Assembly: GCA_947374445.1 (NCBI GenBank)
Contig: CANCBY010000007.1
Location: 1 to 30,844, forward strand
Length of the DNA stretch: 30,844 nt
From: Pseudobdellovibrionaceae bacterium
GTDB taxonomy: Bacteria; Bdellovibrionota; Bdellovibrionia; Bdellovibrionales; Bdellovibrionaceae
Direction of reading: 5' to 3'
Program-made: the position numbers and the translations under genes
Shown here: positions 23,020 through 30,844 of the stretch, piece by piece
How the letters are laid out: each line of letters starts with the position of its first letter
Position numbering within the stretch: the stretch's first letter is position 1
Notes under the pieces: model-generated
The model's input: only the letters and a program-made list of their open reading frames with translations
What the model was told of the DNA's origin: nothing
The model's database searches: none

Positions 23020-23135
23020 GGTGTTCCTTTCTGGTTGAGCCACCTTCAAGACAGGGACCTCTTGTGAGGTTAAGCCTAGTTTCCGAGATTTCTCCCTCGG
23101 GCCAGGACCAGTGGATGTCTTGAAGTGAGTTATAG
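23020..23135 (-). promoter_or_regulatory. structured rpsB 5' leader with candidate -10 box
   Basis: On the minus strand a perfect 10-bp stem, CTTCAAGACA (23126-23117) with TGTCTTGAAG (23054-23045), encloses two hairpins: CCGAG/CTCGG (23101-23097 with 23088-23084) and ACCTC/GAGGT (23071-23067 with 23062-23058). A TATAAC -10-like box (23135-23130) precedes the stem, so RNA may start around 23123 and begin inside the stem. A further AGCAC/GTGCT hairpin (23150-23165) lies upstream of it. A multi-branched leader this close to rpsB is the expected shape of an autoregulatory ribosomal-protein leader, but I did not recognise a catalogued class. Confidence 0.6.
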
Positions 23136-23269
23136 TTGCTGTGGAATTAGCACGCACAAGTGCTGACAGGCAAGGTCAAAAGGCACTTAAAAAGATTCAG
23201 ACAGGCCGAAAAGGCGAGGCATTTTGTGGAGAAACAGGTGGATATCTTGAGAAGCAATGTCGTGAGCGG

Positions 23270-23797
23270 TTATTTTAGAGAAGGCTCATTCAAAAAGTGC
23301 ACCTTAAGCTCGATATTTTTTTCTTTTGGAAACTGAAATTCAAGCCATTTTTGCAAAAATATTGAGACCGTGGCTCGTGCCGTATCAAAGACTTTATCTC
23401 GTTGTTTTTGTGCAAGTTCTTCGATCGAAGCCTTGTATTTTTGCTGCAGTTCTTTTGCGATTTTAGACGAAATGATACTTTCAAAGTGAATAGCTGGGGC
23501 TGTGATATGAATTGATTTATCATGAAGCTGGATAGACCAAGCTTCTTTTAGAACTAGAAAATACTGATAGTTAACGGGGATTGAGTCACCGCCGAATATT
23601 TCGACCTCGTTGGTATTTTCTAACTCAAGTTTAGACTGCTCGTTTTCTGGCAAAGAGGAAAGATAAGTTTGGAACTTATTCTCAAGCTGCAGGGCCACAC
23701 TATTTTTTATAGCAGGAGAGTTTTTAAGGGTTTTATAGACTGTAAAACCCAAAAGGCCAGATGCAATTAAAATACTGATTACAACAATCCGACCCAT
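23270..23797 (-). CDS. membrane-anchored hypothetical protein
   Basis: A 175-residue protein with one N-terminal hydrophobic segment (VVISILIASGLLGFTVY, about residues 5-21) and a polar remainder, so it is probably anchored in the inner membrane with the bulk in the periplasm. Residues 85-175 are rich in charged residues (QQKYKASIEELAQKQRDK) and likely helical. I do not recognise a family. It starts 16 bases after the FAD oxidoreductase gene and may share its transcript. Downstream, more than 130 bases separate it from the rpsB leader, in which no clear terminator is visible. The start ATG 23797 looks normal. Confidence 0.7.
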   Translation of the reverse strand: MGRIVVISILIASGLLGFTVYKTLKNSPAIKNSVALQLENKFQTYLSSLPENEQSKLELENTNEVEIFGGDSIPVNYQYFLVLKEAWSIQLHDKSIHITAPAIHFESIISSKIAKELQQKYKASIEELAQKQRDKVFDTARATVSIFLQKWLEFQFPKEKNIELKVHFLNEPSLK

Positions 23798-23813
23798 ATT
23801 GCCTGCCTTTGCT

Positions 23814-24992
23814 TTAAGATTCTGATGCTGGGCTGTCTGCCTGAGCAGATGCTTGAGGCACTATTGTTGTGACTTGCGCGCCTAGAGGGTGGCAGCCTAG
23901 TGAGGCGCAAATAAGTTCTGCCTGCAAAAGGGCCCCTAAAATATTTTTCTGTGCTGAAATGGTATTCGAGCCAATCCACATATTTTGATAGGTAGCAAGA
24001 CTTTGATTGGCGCTGAGCTTGAGGTCTCCATGACCCGAGTATTCCGGTACCACAAGAATTCTTTCAAAACTCATATTATCAAGGGCCGTAGGATAGGCGC
24101 GCTTGATTTGTCTTTTCACTTTTTTAAGAGCAGCGCCAATGACTTCGGTGTCCTCAGATTCTTCACCATCAACAAAGGTCATCCACTGTGAGTACTGGCG
24201 AGTGACGCCATCAGAGCTTTCTGCCGCATTTAAAAAACGACCAACACATGGTCCTAGCTCATCTTGAGTGGTGCCATTTAAAACGTGAATCGCTGCAGAG
24301 TCCGTGACTTTTTCGGCATGCAAAAGATCAAGGCAAACAGCTGTCCAGTATTGATTTTTAGTAAGCTTTGCCTTGGCTTTAGCACTAAGAGCATCTTCTG
24401 GAAGAAGGCCAGCAAGAGCCTTTATCTCGCCACAATAAATAAAGTTGTGAGCGTTGATCTTTTTTTGGCCATTTATTGTGACAGAAGTGATTTGTGAGTT
24501 TTCACCATTGAACTTTGTAACGAACGATCTTGGAGAAAAATCACCAGTGTAATTATTAAAAAGAAGCTGAGTCCATTCATGAGGTTCGAGATTTGTTTCA
24601 ATTCTTTCTGTTGAAGCAAAGTAATTGAGTTCTTCATAAAATGGAGGGGGATTGTCTCCAAAACCGATAAAAGGTTTTAAGCCACCAGATTCGTAGTTCA
24701 TTGGCTGGCACTCTTTGGCCTGAGGATTTAGGTTTGTGGTCAAGAGCATCTCTAGAAAAGCCAAAGATTTTTGAGTCAAATCTGTTGAAGGCAGATAGCG
24801 AAGTCCATTGTTTGTTAAACCGACGGGAGTTGAAACTGAACGGTTGAAGCCGCCAAATGTATCTCCACCCTCAATCAGAACAAGATTGGTTGTGATTTTT
24901 GAAAGAGCGTTGGCAATGCAAAGGCCGGTGAGGCCGCTGCCGATAATTGCATAGTCATAAACGTGCTGAGAAGATTTACGTGGTGTACTCAT
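23814..24992 (-). CDS. FAD-dependent oxidoreductase (amine-oxidase/PPO-like fold)
   Basis: A 392-residue predicted flavoprotein. The N-terminus holds the Rossmann dinucleotide-binding fingerprint: YDYAIIGSGLTGLCIANALSK followed by LVLIEGG, in which Gly18, Gly20, Gly23 and Glu41 bind FAD. The next segment, GDTFGGFNRS, fits the amine-oxidase/protoporphyrinogen-oxidase group; the C-terminal NMWIGSNTISAQKNILGALLQAE is the second FAD contact of that superfamily. There is no signal peptide. The substrate is not identifiable: it could be a carotenoid/porphyrin-type desaturase or a UDP-galactopyranose-mutase-like enzyme. It lies 45 bases after the CFI-box gene. Confidence 0.75.
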   Translation of the reverse strand: MSTPRKSSQHVYDYAIIGSGLTGLCIANALSKITTNLVLIEGGDTFGGFNRSVSTPVGLTNNGLRYLPSTDLTQKSLAFLEMLLTTNLNPQAKECQPMNYESGGLKPFIGFGDNPPPFYEELNYFASTERIETNLEPHEWTQLLFNNYTGDFSPRSFVTKFNGENSQITSVTINGQKKINAHNFIYCGEIKALAGLLPEDALSAKAKAKLTKNQYWTAVCLDLLHAEKVTDSAAIHVLNGTTQDELGPCVGRFLNAAESSDGVTRQYSQWMTFVDGEESEDTEVIGAALKKVKRQIKRAYPTALDNMSFERILVVPEYSGHGDLKLSANQSLATYQNMWIGSNTISAQKNILGALLQAELICASLGCHPLGAQVTTIVPQASAQADSPASES

Positions 24993-25037
24993 AGAGGATT
25001 AGCCTGGCTTTTCTAAGACCTATTTTGCAAGTTCAAT

Positions 25038-25883
25038 CTATTGACGAGCAGCAAGAAAAGAGATGATTCGGCGGAGAATCCCGCGCACGGCGGGTTTGAG
25101 ACGAGGAGATTTGTCCAAAATGCGAGCAATGGGTGGAGAAAACTTGTAGTAAAGAAAAATGAAGATATTTCCTGCTAAATGTTTTCGCAAAAATTGATCT
25201 CTGAATTGGCAAAGAAATCGAACTTCTGGCGCAAGATTTGATTCAAACGCAGCTGTGGCGATAAAGCAGCGGCCCTTGTCGTCGTTGGCCAGTTTTAAAA
25301 ACTGTTTGATCATCGCTGGGTTTTTGGCGGTTTTGAGAAAAACTTCGGCCTTGCGAACGATGTCAGGAAGAATCGGAGTAAACTTCAAGAAGTTTGCGAG
25401 CTTTTGAGCTGATTGACCTTGCCGCTCTCCGTATCTTTCGCTGGTATCGTAAATTCTTAAGAGATCCCAGTAAACAGAGGCGACAATTGTCAGCTCTTGT
25501 GTGCGTGCTGAATCCTTGAAGTGCTCTGGCGAAAGGTCTCCTGGCTTAGCATCAAATACGACTTCTAATACGCGCAAATATTTTTCGTAAGCCACGGCGG
25601 CGTCAGAAAACATTTTGTCATTCATGCACTGACGAGCTTTTTTGATTAAATTCACTCGGCTCTTCCAAAGCATGAGACGCTTTTGTTCTTTGGCCTTTTC
25701 ACGCATCATAAGAACGCTGCCGCGAGCGACAGAGCCTGCAAGCTGCGCATAGCAGCTGGCGCAAACTTGCGAAGGCAAACTTTCGCCTTTGCCCTCTTCA
25801 CCGAGCTTAGCGATAATACCCGGATCTAAATTTTGCAGCTCCGCTACGGATTTTCCACAGCGAGGACACGATACTTCGGACAT
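25038..25883 (-). CDS. zinc-ribbon plus CFI-box C-terminal protein
   Basis: A 281-residue protein. Residues 6-44 make a CxxC...CxxC zinc ribbon (Cys6, Cys9, Cys41, Cys44). The middle (about 60-200) is helical and looks like a TPR-type segment (ARQCMNDKMFSDAAVAYEKYLRVL). The end, from Cys206, is a CFI-box domain: CFIATAAFES with following LAPEVRFLCQFRDQFLRKHLAG and a hydrophobic helical tail (IFIFLYYKFSPPIARI). That box is a known C-terminal motif of unknown function in many bacteria, usually with CFIATAAYGS; here the tyrosine and glycine are replaced by FES. It may be membrane-associated through the tail. It starts 12 bases after priA. Confidence 0.75.
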   Translation of the reverse strand: MSEVSCPRCGKSVAELQNLDPGIIAKLGEEGKGESLPSQVCASCYAQLAGSVARGSVLMMREKAKEQKRLMLWKSRVNLIKKARQCMNDKMFSDAAVAYEKYLRVLEVVFDAKPGDLSPEHFKDSARTQELTIVASVYWDLLRIYDTSERYGERQGQSAQKLANFLKFTPILPDIVRKAEVFLKTAKNPAMIKQFLKLANDDKGRCFIATAAFESNLAPEVRFLCQFRDQFLRKHLAGNIFIFLYYKFSPPIARILDKSPRLKPAVRGILRRIISFLAARQ

Positions 25884-25895
25884 AGAGTTATTGTC

Positions 25896-27908
25896 TTAAA
25901 GAAGATGGAGTGGGTCAACATCAACGCTGACCCGAACGCCAGGTGGAACCCAGCCGTGGTCTCCCAAAAGTTGATGGCAAAAAGGGTTAAGACTTTTAAT
26001 AGAGTCTGACTTTAGTAATAAGTGATAGCGAAATTGTCCGCGAAGTTTTGCCAAAGGTGCTTCGGCAGGTCCTAGGACCTCGACCTTTTCATAGGCCGTG
26101 TGGCGGCCCTTGAGTTGCTGAGCCCGTTGAGCCAAAAGCTTCGACGCCTGTTGAACTCGATCTAGTTGCGTGCCTTGAATTCGAAACGATGCAAGCTTGC
26201 CATGGGGAGGATAACAGAGCTGCTCGCGAGACAAAATTTCTTGCTTTGCAAAACCTTCGAAATCGGCATTGATGGCATATTGAAGACTGACATGGTCTGG
26301 GTTGAGCGTCTGAATAAAAACTTGGCCTGGTTGTTCTCCGAGCTTAATATGTCGGCCAGCGCGTCCACTCACTTGGGTGATCAGCTGAAAGCTTCGTTCG
26401 GTCGATCGAAAATCTGGCAGGTTAAATCCGACATCCGCTAAGACCAGGCCGACCAAAGTCAGATGAGTAAAATCAAGACCTTTGGCGATCATTTGAGTGC
26501 CCACCAAAATATCAATTTCGCGATTTTCCATCTGTGAAACAAGGCTCTCGAGATCTTCGCGATTTTGAATTTCATCTCGATCGGCTCTGGCCACCCTATG
26601 TTCAGGAAAAAGTGCTGAGATGTCTTCTTCGACTTTTTCGGTACCAACTCCGAGGGGAGTCATTTCTCCCTCTTTGCAATCGGGGCACATTTGTTTTGCG
26701 GGCTCATGGTAGTCGCAGTAATGGCAGACCAAGTGTGACCTGCCATGCAGAGTTAAACTGATGTCGCAGTTAGGGCACTCATGAGTAAATCCGCAGGCAG
26801 GGCAAACCACAATATTGGCGGTTCCTCTTCGATTTAAAAAGAGAGCGACTTGCTCTTTTTTTGCCAGAGTGTTTGAGATGGCATCAAAAAGCTGTGGATG
26901 TAGCCATGGCGGAAGATCTGTTTTATTGTTTTTCAAATTTCGAATATCAATCACTTGGACTTGTGGGAGTGACCTGTTCTCGACTCGATTTTGCATTTTG
27001 TGCAGTTTGTATTTTCCATCGAGAGCATTTTTCCAACTCTCAAGACTAGGCGTTGCAGAGCCAAGCACAATCGGACACTTTGCTCCTCGAGCGAGCATGA
27101 TGGCAGAGTCCCGAGCGTGATACTTGAGCTTTTCGTCTTGCTTGAAAGACGGCTCATGCTCTTCGTCGACGATGATAATCCCTAAATCATCAATCGGGCA
27201 AAATAGAGCCGACCTTGCGCCAATCAATATTTTTTTATTGCCGTTGACGATCTCCCACCACTGATTGGTCCTTTCACGCTCAGTCAGGTGCGAGTGAATC
27301 ACTGCAATTTGATCTCCAAAACGTGTTGCAAATCGGTGAATGAGCTGAGGGGTTAAAGAGATTTCAGGGACCAGCACCAGGCCGCGCTGGCCTTTATTTA
27401 AAACTGTTTCGAGCAAGCGGAGATAGACTTCTGTTTTTCCGGAGCCAGTGACTCCAAAAAGGAGATGAGCTGCAAAGCCTTGATGCGATTGAATTTGCGC
27501 TAGCACCTGAGTTTGCTCAGGAGTCAAATCGGGGAGTGCCATCGCCTCTTTGATTGGCACCACAGGCGGTCGATTGGATTTACGCGCCTTTTCTAGCTTC
27601 TTCAGAGGAGGATAAAAAGTAGCGGCGACAAGACCTGGCGGGTGAAGATAGTAATTTGCAACCCACTCAAGCCAATCAACATAAAAGCTCGGTAGTACCG
27701 GATAATCTTGTTCAATACTTGCTATGTGCTTGAGTTCAAATTCGCTCGAAGGAGTTCCGGGCCCCAGCACAACACCATGGGTTGTTCTGTTACCCAGCGG
27801 CACGATCACAGACGAGCCACGCACAGGGGTTTCTCCCGAAAGTGGCGAGGCATAGGTTAGAGCCTCGCGGATCGGAGCATCAACAGCCACGCGCCAAATT
27901 TCAGACAT
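25896..27908 (-). CDS. priA: primosomal helicase PriA
   Basis: Replication restart helicase that reloads the replisome at stalled forks. The 670-residue protein has a Walker A motif GVTGSGKT (152-159), DEEH box at 248-251, SATPSLES (285-291) and a conserved helicase C domain (GTQMIAKGLDF, SGRAGR). The zinc-binding region has four CxxC pairs, with cysteines at 369/372, 378/381, 395/398 and 408/411, eight in all, as in E. coli PriA. The N-terminal 3'BD part (about 1-110) is shorter than in E. coli. It follows the exported-protein gene by 2 bases. No frameshift; all motifs intact. Confidence 0.96.
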   Translation of the reverse strand: MSEIWRVAVDAPIREALTYASPLSGETPVRGSSVIVPLGNRTTHGVVLGPGTPSSEFELKHIASIEQDYPVLPSFYVDWLEWVANYYLHPPGLVAATFYPPLKKLEKARKSNRPPVVPIKEAMALPDLTPEQTQVLAQIQSHQGFAAHLLFGVTGSGKTEVYLRLLETVLNKGQRGLVLVPEISLTPQLIHRFATRFGDQIAVIHSHLTERERTNQWWEIVNGNKKILIGARSALFCPIDDLGIIIVDEEHEPSFKQDEKLKYHARDSAIMLARGAKCPIVLGSATPSLESWKNALDGKYKLHKMQNRVENRSLPQVQVIDIRNLKNNKTDLPPWLHPQLFDAISNTLAKKEQVALFLNRRGTANIVVCPACGFTHECPNCDISLTLHGRSHLVCHYCDYHEPAKQMCPDCKEGEMTPLGVGTEKVEEDISALFPEHRVARADRDEIQNREDLESLVSQMENREIDILVGTQMIAKGLDFTHLTLVGLVLADVGFNLPDFRSTERSFQLITQVSGRAGRHIKLGEQPGQVFIQTLNPDHVSLQYAINADFEGFAKQEILSREQLCYPPHGKLASFRIQGTQLDRVQQASKLLAQRAQQLKGRHTAYEKVEVLGPAEAPLAKLRGQFRYHLLLKSDSIKSLNPFCHQLLGDHGWVPPGVRVSVDVDPLHLL

Positions 27909-27910
27909 GC

Positions 27911-28765
27911 CTACCGAAACCTTTTGTAGAAATCCTCAACGAGATTATGCACTGGCAGGCCATCAAGAGCTTCAAGCTTAGAGTTCTCTAGATTAGCGAC
28001 TGCAAAGAGACTAGCCTGTTTTGGCTTTGAGCTGACAGAGAGAGTTTGAATATGGATCGTGTTGGTGTCCCATGCAATACTTCGTTTTCTTGGAAAAAGC
28101 AGTCCACGAGCGTAGAGGCTGTGATTTTCAGCCGAGACTTCAGCATTGCTTGGAAGTTTAATTTTACGAATGACAAATTGGTCTTGCTCGATCCATAGGC
28201 CAGGTTGAACTTCGCTGGTACCTGAATTTACGGGAGTGCCAAAGGCATAATTGATGACGCCGCCGACTCGAGATAAGCGTAAAAATGGTTCTGGCTGATA
28301 TTCAAATTCTTTGACGTTTTTTACTATTTTGCGGTCAAAAAGACTTGCAGGTGCAATTTTCAAAGAGACCAAAGTATTTGCTAAATATTCAGAGTTTCTG
28401 AAGTGAAAAAATTTTTCAAAAAAATCGTCAGATATTTTTGAAGTGATTTTTTTGCCACCCACAACTTGGTGTCTTTGGCCGCCGAGATATAGAAACTGCA
28501 TGTGAATAAGATCTTTGTATTCTTTTGTTCCGGTGACGATAAGGCGCAAGGTGCTGTCATTTTCGACAACCCAAGTTTCTTTGAGGATAAAGGTTCCTTG
28601 AGCGGTCGGAAACTGAACCTCTTGCTCAATTTGGTAAATACCACTGCCGTTTGTTTCGACATTTTTTTGCAAAATAAGCATTCCTCGCGGGATGAATGCC
28701 GAGGCCGTGGGCGCAAGCAAGATCGAAACAAAAAATGAAGTAAAAAACAAAATCAATCTTTTCAT
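27911..28765 (-). CDS. exported protein, possibly LolA-like fold
   Basis: A 284-residue protein with a classical signal peptide (MKRLILFFTSFFVSILLAPTASA, cleavage after ASA at about 23), so it is periplasmic. The mature part alternates strands: YQIEQEVQFPTAQGTFILKETWVVENDSTLRLIVTG is the kind of beta-rich start seen in LolA/outer-membrane lipoprotein carriers, but I cannot confirm the family. It begins within the galU stop region: its ATG overlaps the galU stop (28762-28765, ATGA), implying translational coupling. It ends 2 bases before priA starts. Function unknown; the galU link suggests an envelope role. Confidence 0.65.
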   Translation of the reverse strand: MKRLILFFTSFFVSILLAPTASAFIPRGMLILQKNVETNGSGIYQIEQEVQFPTAQGTFILKETWVVENDSTLRLIVTGTKEYKDLIHMQFLYLGGQRHQVVGGKKITSKISDDFFEKFFHFRNSEYLANTLVSLKIAPASLFDRKIVKNVKEFEYQPEPFLRLSRVGGVINYAFGTPVNSGTSEVQPGLWIEQDQFVIRKIKLPSNAEVSAENHSLYARGLLFPRKRSIAWDTNTIHIQTLSVSSKPKQASLFAVANLENSKLEALDGLPVHNLVEDFYKRFR

Positions 28766-29655
28766 TTAAATTCACCCTGCTGAAGTCTTAGAGCCAGCTC
28801 TTGAATATAGTTTTTCATTTCGTTTTTGAGCTCTAAATTTCTAAGGCTCAGTTCGACATTGGCTTTTAAGTAACCAAATTTATCACCAGCATCATGACGG
28901 TCGCTAGTAAAAGTAGACGCATAAAAATTTTGTTTTTTTGCGAGCATATTCATTGAGTCTGTTAATTGAATCTCACCCAACACACCGCTTTTAGTGTTTT
29001 TTAGCTCTTCAAATATGTCAGAAGAAAACACGTATCTTCCAGGCAGAGCCCATCGGCTGGGGGCATCGGCAAGCTTTGGTTTTTCAACAAAACCTTTCAC
29101 TTTAAATAAAGAATCAGATTTTTCTTCAACATCTGCGATTCCGTATTTACTGACATCTTCGTCGCGAACTTTCATGACTGCGACGACAGAGGCTTGAACA
29201 TCATCAAATTTTTTACTTAGCTGCTCTGTTACGTTGGGACCACCATCTCGGCTGACCATAATTTCATCGCCCAACAAAACAGCAAACGGAGACTTACCAA
29301 TAACTGATTGGCCGCAGAGAACAGCGTGGCCCAGGCCCAGGGGTTGTTTTTGTCTCACGCTGATAATATTTGCCATCGAGCGAATTTTAGTCAGCCGCTC
29401 CAAGAGATGTGTTTTTCCATCTTTTGCGAGCTTGTCTTCGAGCTCGTAAGAGAGATCAAAAAAGTCTTCGATGGCCGTTTTTCCGCGCCCTTGAATGAGC
29501 ACGATGTCTTCGATGCCGGCTTTAACAGCCTCTTCGACGACATAAAAAATAATAGGGGCATCAACGATGGTGAGCATCTCTTTAGGAACGGTTTTAGTAG
29601 CAGGCAGAAATCGAGTTCCTAGACCTGCGGCTGGTATAATCGCTTTTTTGATCAT
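28762..29655 (-). CDS. galU: UTP-glucose-1-phosphate uridylyltransferase GalU
   Basis: Makes UDP-glucose from UTP and glucose-1-phosphate for LPS, capsule and glycan synthesis. The 297-residue protein has the nucleotidyltransferase start KKAIIPAAGLGTRFLPATKTVPKEML, in which the GLGTRF loop and the lysine of PKEM bind substrates, followed by GLGHAVLCGQ, VLLGDEIM and the GFVEKP region. Length is usual. AGG before ATG 29655 (GAGG, spacing 4) gives a fair ribosome binding site. It heads a minus-strand unit: galU, exported protein, priA. The divergent gap contains a GTCTCAA-TTGAGAC palindrome. Confidence 0.95.
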   Translation of the reverse strand: MIKKAIIPAAGLGTRFLPATKTVPKEMLTIVDAPIIFYVVEEAVKAGIEDIVLIQGRGKTAIEDFFDLSYELEDKLAKDGKTHLLERLTKIRSMANIISVRQKQPLGLGHAVLCGQSVIGKSPFAVLLGDEIMVSRDGGPNVTEQLSKKFDDVQASVVAVMKVRDEDVSKYGIADVEEKSDSLFKVKGFVEKPKLADAPSRWALPGRYVFSSDIFEELKNTKSGVLGEIQLTDSMNMLAKKQNFYASTFTSDRHDAGDKFGYLKANVELSLRNLELKNEMKNYIQELALRLQQGEFK

Positions 29656-29670
29656 AGAACCTCATTTTTC

Positions 29671-29685
29671 GTCTCAAATTGAGAC
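29671..29685. promoter_or_regulatory. palindrome GTCTCAA-a-TTGAGAC in divergent galU/lipoprotein gap
   Basis: A perfect 7-bp inverted repeat with a one-base centre sits 16 bases upstream of the galU ATG. Further GTCTCA/TGAGAC hexamers occur at 29711-29716, 29821-29826 and 29827-29832. It looks like an operator, but the number of sites may reflect chance or serine/glutamine codons in the last two. Confidence 0.35.
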
Positions 29686-29724
29686 TGGGTCAAAGCATCT
29701 TTTGTAGAGCTGAGACCAGTTGTG

Positions 29725-29734
29725 TTATTATGAT
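29725..29734 (+). promoter_or_regulatory. candidate -10 for the right-edge lipoprotein gene
   Basis: TATTAT and TATGAT overlap just before ATG 29738, and no Shine-Dalgarno sequence is seen. If this is the -10, the transcript would be nearly leaderless. A TTGTAG about 18 bases upstream could be the -35. Confidence 0.3.
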
Positions 29735-29737
29735 CCT

Positions 29738-30844
29738 ATGGGGAAGAAAATCGTTTTTTACATGGCGGCGGTGGGTGCCATGGTTTTGTTATTTCAAAAC
29801 TGTGGAAAATCTGGATTTGAGTCTCAGTCTCAACTGGATTCTTTGAACGGCGCCTCTTCTGATAGCAAGGTGACCGGGGCCCCGTTTCCGTGGGACTCTT
29901 CTGTTAACTTTATCACCCATATGTCTTGCCCGAATGTGAATCAATACCAGGGCACTAATAATCCATTTTTTACTTTTAGGATGGCTGCTTCTGAGGTTGG
30001 AGCGTTGCGAATAATTCGAAATACTATAATTTCGAAAGGGCTGACGCCGAGTATTCCGGATATTGCGGATGCGGGGCTTACATTTAGGACTGATTTTTTA
30101 GATTATGTGGATAAAAATTTTCCGCGGACAACTGATCATGCGACTCCTGCGACAATTCAATCAGTTTTGACCACCAATGCTTTATTTCAAAACACTCAAG
30201 TTCAGCTCACATTTAGAAATATCAATGACTTGAGTCAGTGGGGTCTTCGTGGTGATAGCAGTGTGATCGCTTACAATGCGATGGACAAATTAGGGACCGC
30301 AGATTTTGCTAAAGCTTTGACTGATAAATCAGGTCAAATGGTGAACTGGTTCCCGGTCAAAACTGAGAGCAAGAGAAACTTCAGGGGACAATTGCACGCG
30401 GCGGCAGTGCCTGCGAGCTTTGATGATACGACTTTTATTCGTTCGATTGATCAGGGATTTTATCTTCATCTGGGATTTTCGCAGAACACTCAGCTTTCAA
30501 GTACAAACATTGTTATTAAAGGTATTGGACCCGTAACAGATGATCAGAGCCGACTCTATGGTCGTGGTTTTAGATTTTTATTTGGTGCTCCGAATGATGC
30601 TGTTTTAAAAAACGTAACAACGGATACGTATAAATTGCGATATGCGGCTTCTAACCCTCCGCTTGGAATCGGCACGCGCAGTATTTCTGAGTGGGACACT
30701 TCAACCTCAGGTGGGCCGACTCAACTTGCATCTCAGTGGGCTTGTTTTAGCTATGCCATTGTGAGGGCAGAAGATGCCGTTCGTTGCCCTCGCGAAGACG
30801 TGACTTTGATTAAGCGTGATGAGCTGGATGTGATTCGAAAAACT
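29738..30844 (+). CDS. lipoprotein, 3' end cut by the window
   Basis: A frame open from ATG 29738 to the right edge (369 codons, no stop), so it is a partial gene. It begins MGKKIVFYMAAVGAMVLLFQ, then NCGK: a signal peptide with a non-standard lipobox FQNC (lipidation at Cys22), a form I associate with Bdellovibrio-type lipoproteins. The mature part is beta-rich and polar, with no recognised domain; it contains a few cysteines (SCPNVN, ACF, RCPRED), spaced as if for disulfides. I see no membrane helix after the signal. No Shine-Dalgarno sequence is evident. It diverges from galU. Surface or periplasmic role expected, function unknown. Confidence 0.75.
   Translation, partial: MGKKIVFYMAAVGAMVLLFQNCGKSGFESQSQLDSLNGASSDSKVTGAPFPWDSSVNFITHMSCPNVNQYQGTNNPFFTFRMAASEVGALRIIRNTIISKGLTPSIPDIADAGLTFRTDFLDYVDKNFPRTTDHATPATIQSVLTTNALFQNTQVQLTFRNINDLSQWGLRGDSSVIAYNAMDKLGTADFAKALTDKSGQMVNWFPVKTESKRNFRGQLHAAAVPASFDDTTFIRSIDQGFYLHLGFSQNTQLSSTNIVIKGIGPVTDDQSRLYGRGFRFLFGAPNDAVLKNVTTDTYKLRYAASNPPLGIGTRSISEWDTSTSGGPTQLASQWACFSYAIVRAEDAVRCPREDVTLIKRDELDVIRKT

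Noticed and set aside
23020..23157. N-terminal extension of rpsB to 23157
   Set aside because: The S2 family pattern starts at 23019 with a good ribosome binding site; the extra 46 codons cover the structured leader RNA.
23160..23180. TTGACC as -35 of rpsB
   Set aside because: No AT-rich -10 sits 16-18 bases downstream, and the TATAAC at 23130-23135 is about 39 bases away.

Overview
This window looks like a chromosomal segment of a Gram-negative, predatory-type Bdellovibrionota bacterium (Bdellovibrio-like). That assignment is inferred from gene order and protein style, not from a database search. The hints are several exported lipoproteins with the FQNC or LISC kind of lipobox, a short cysteine-rich TRTCxNGTxSG protein, the LPS gene gmhA, an RseP with three apparent PDZ repeats, a ribosomal protein S2 with a long low-complexity tail, and a moderately AT-rich base composition. 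Nearly all of the window is ordinary chromosomal coding sequence. I see no insertion sequence, prophage, CRISPR array or recognisable defence system.

Layout. 1-3.2 kb (+): a YgjP-type metallopeptidase open to the left edge, a beta-carbonic anhydrase, a DoxX-like membrane protein, a small cysteine-rich lipoprotein and a TauE/SafE permease. 3.2-6.5 kb: a tiny basic protein (-), tRNA-Ser(GCU) (-), a secreted M28 aminopeptidase (+), gmhA (-), tRNA-Arg(ACG) (+) followed by two short tandem-repeat arrays, and a 47-aa membrane ORF with its own Shine-Dalgarno sequence and terminator. 6.5-12 kb: a large repeat (beta-propeller-like) lipoprotein (-) and a small surface-glycan-looking locus made of two family-2 glycosyltransferases and an unrecognised protein with a heptad-like amphipathic tail. 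12-23 kb: guanine deaminase (+), then a long minus-strand housekeeping run. In transcription order it reads rpsB, tsf, pyrH, frr, uppS, cdsA, rseP, tsaB, a MinD-like ATPase, a J-like/HTH fusion, rluD and pgeF. 23-29.7 kb (-): galU, an exported protein, priA, a zinc-ribbon/CFI-box protein, an FAD oxidoreductase and a membrane-anchored hypothetical. 29.7 kb to the end (+): a lipoprotein cut off by the right edge.

How the genes work together. The rpsB-to-pgeF run joins translation (S2, EF-Ts, RRF, TsaB, RluD) to envelope building (UppS lipid carrier, CdsA phospholipid precursor, RseP envelope-stress protease, PgeF peptidoglycan editing). The rpsB-tsf part carries two strong RNA signals. One is a multi-hairpin leader closed by a perfect 10-bp stem just upstream of rpsB. 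The other is a 10-bp GC-rich hairpin with a U-run between rpsB and tsf, which reads as an intercistronic terminator/attenuator. gmhA, galU and the two glycosyltransferases supply sugars and transferases for the cell surface.

The least explained items are the leader RNA, the J-like/RodZ-HTH fusion beside a MinD-like ATPase, the glycan locus with its heptad-tailed protein, and the repeat arrays and small ORF after tRNA-Arg.
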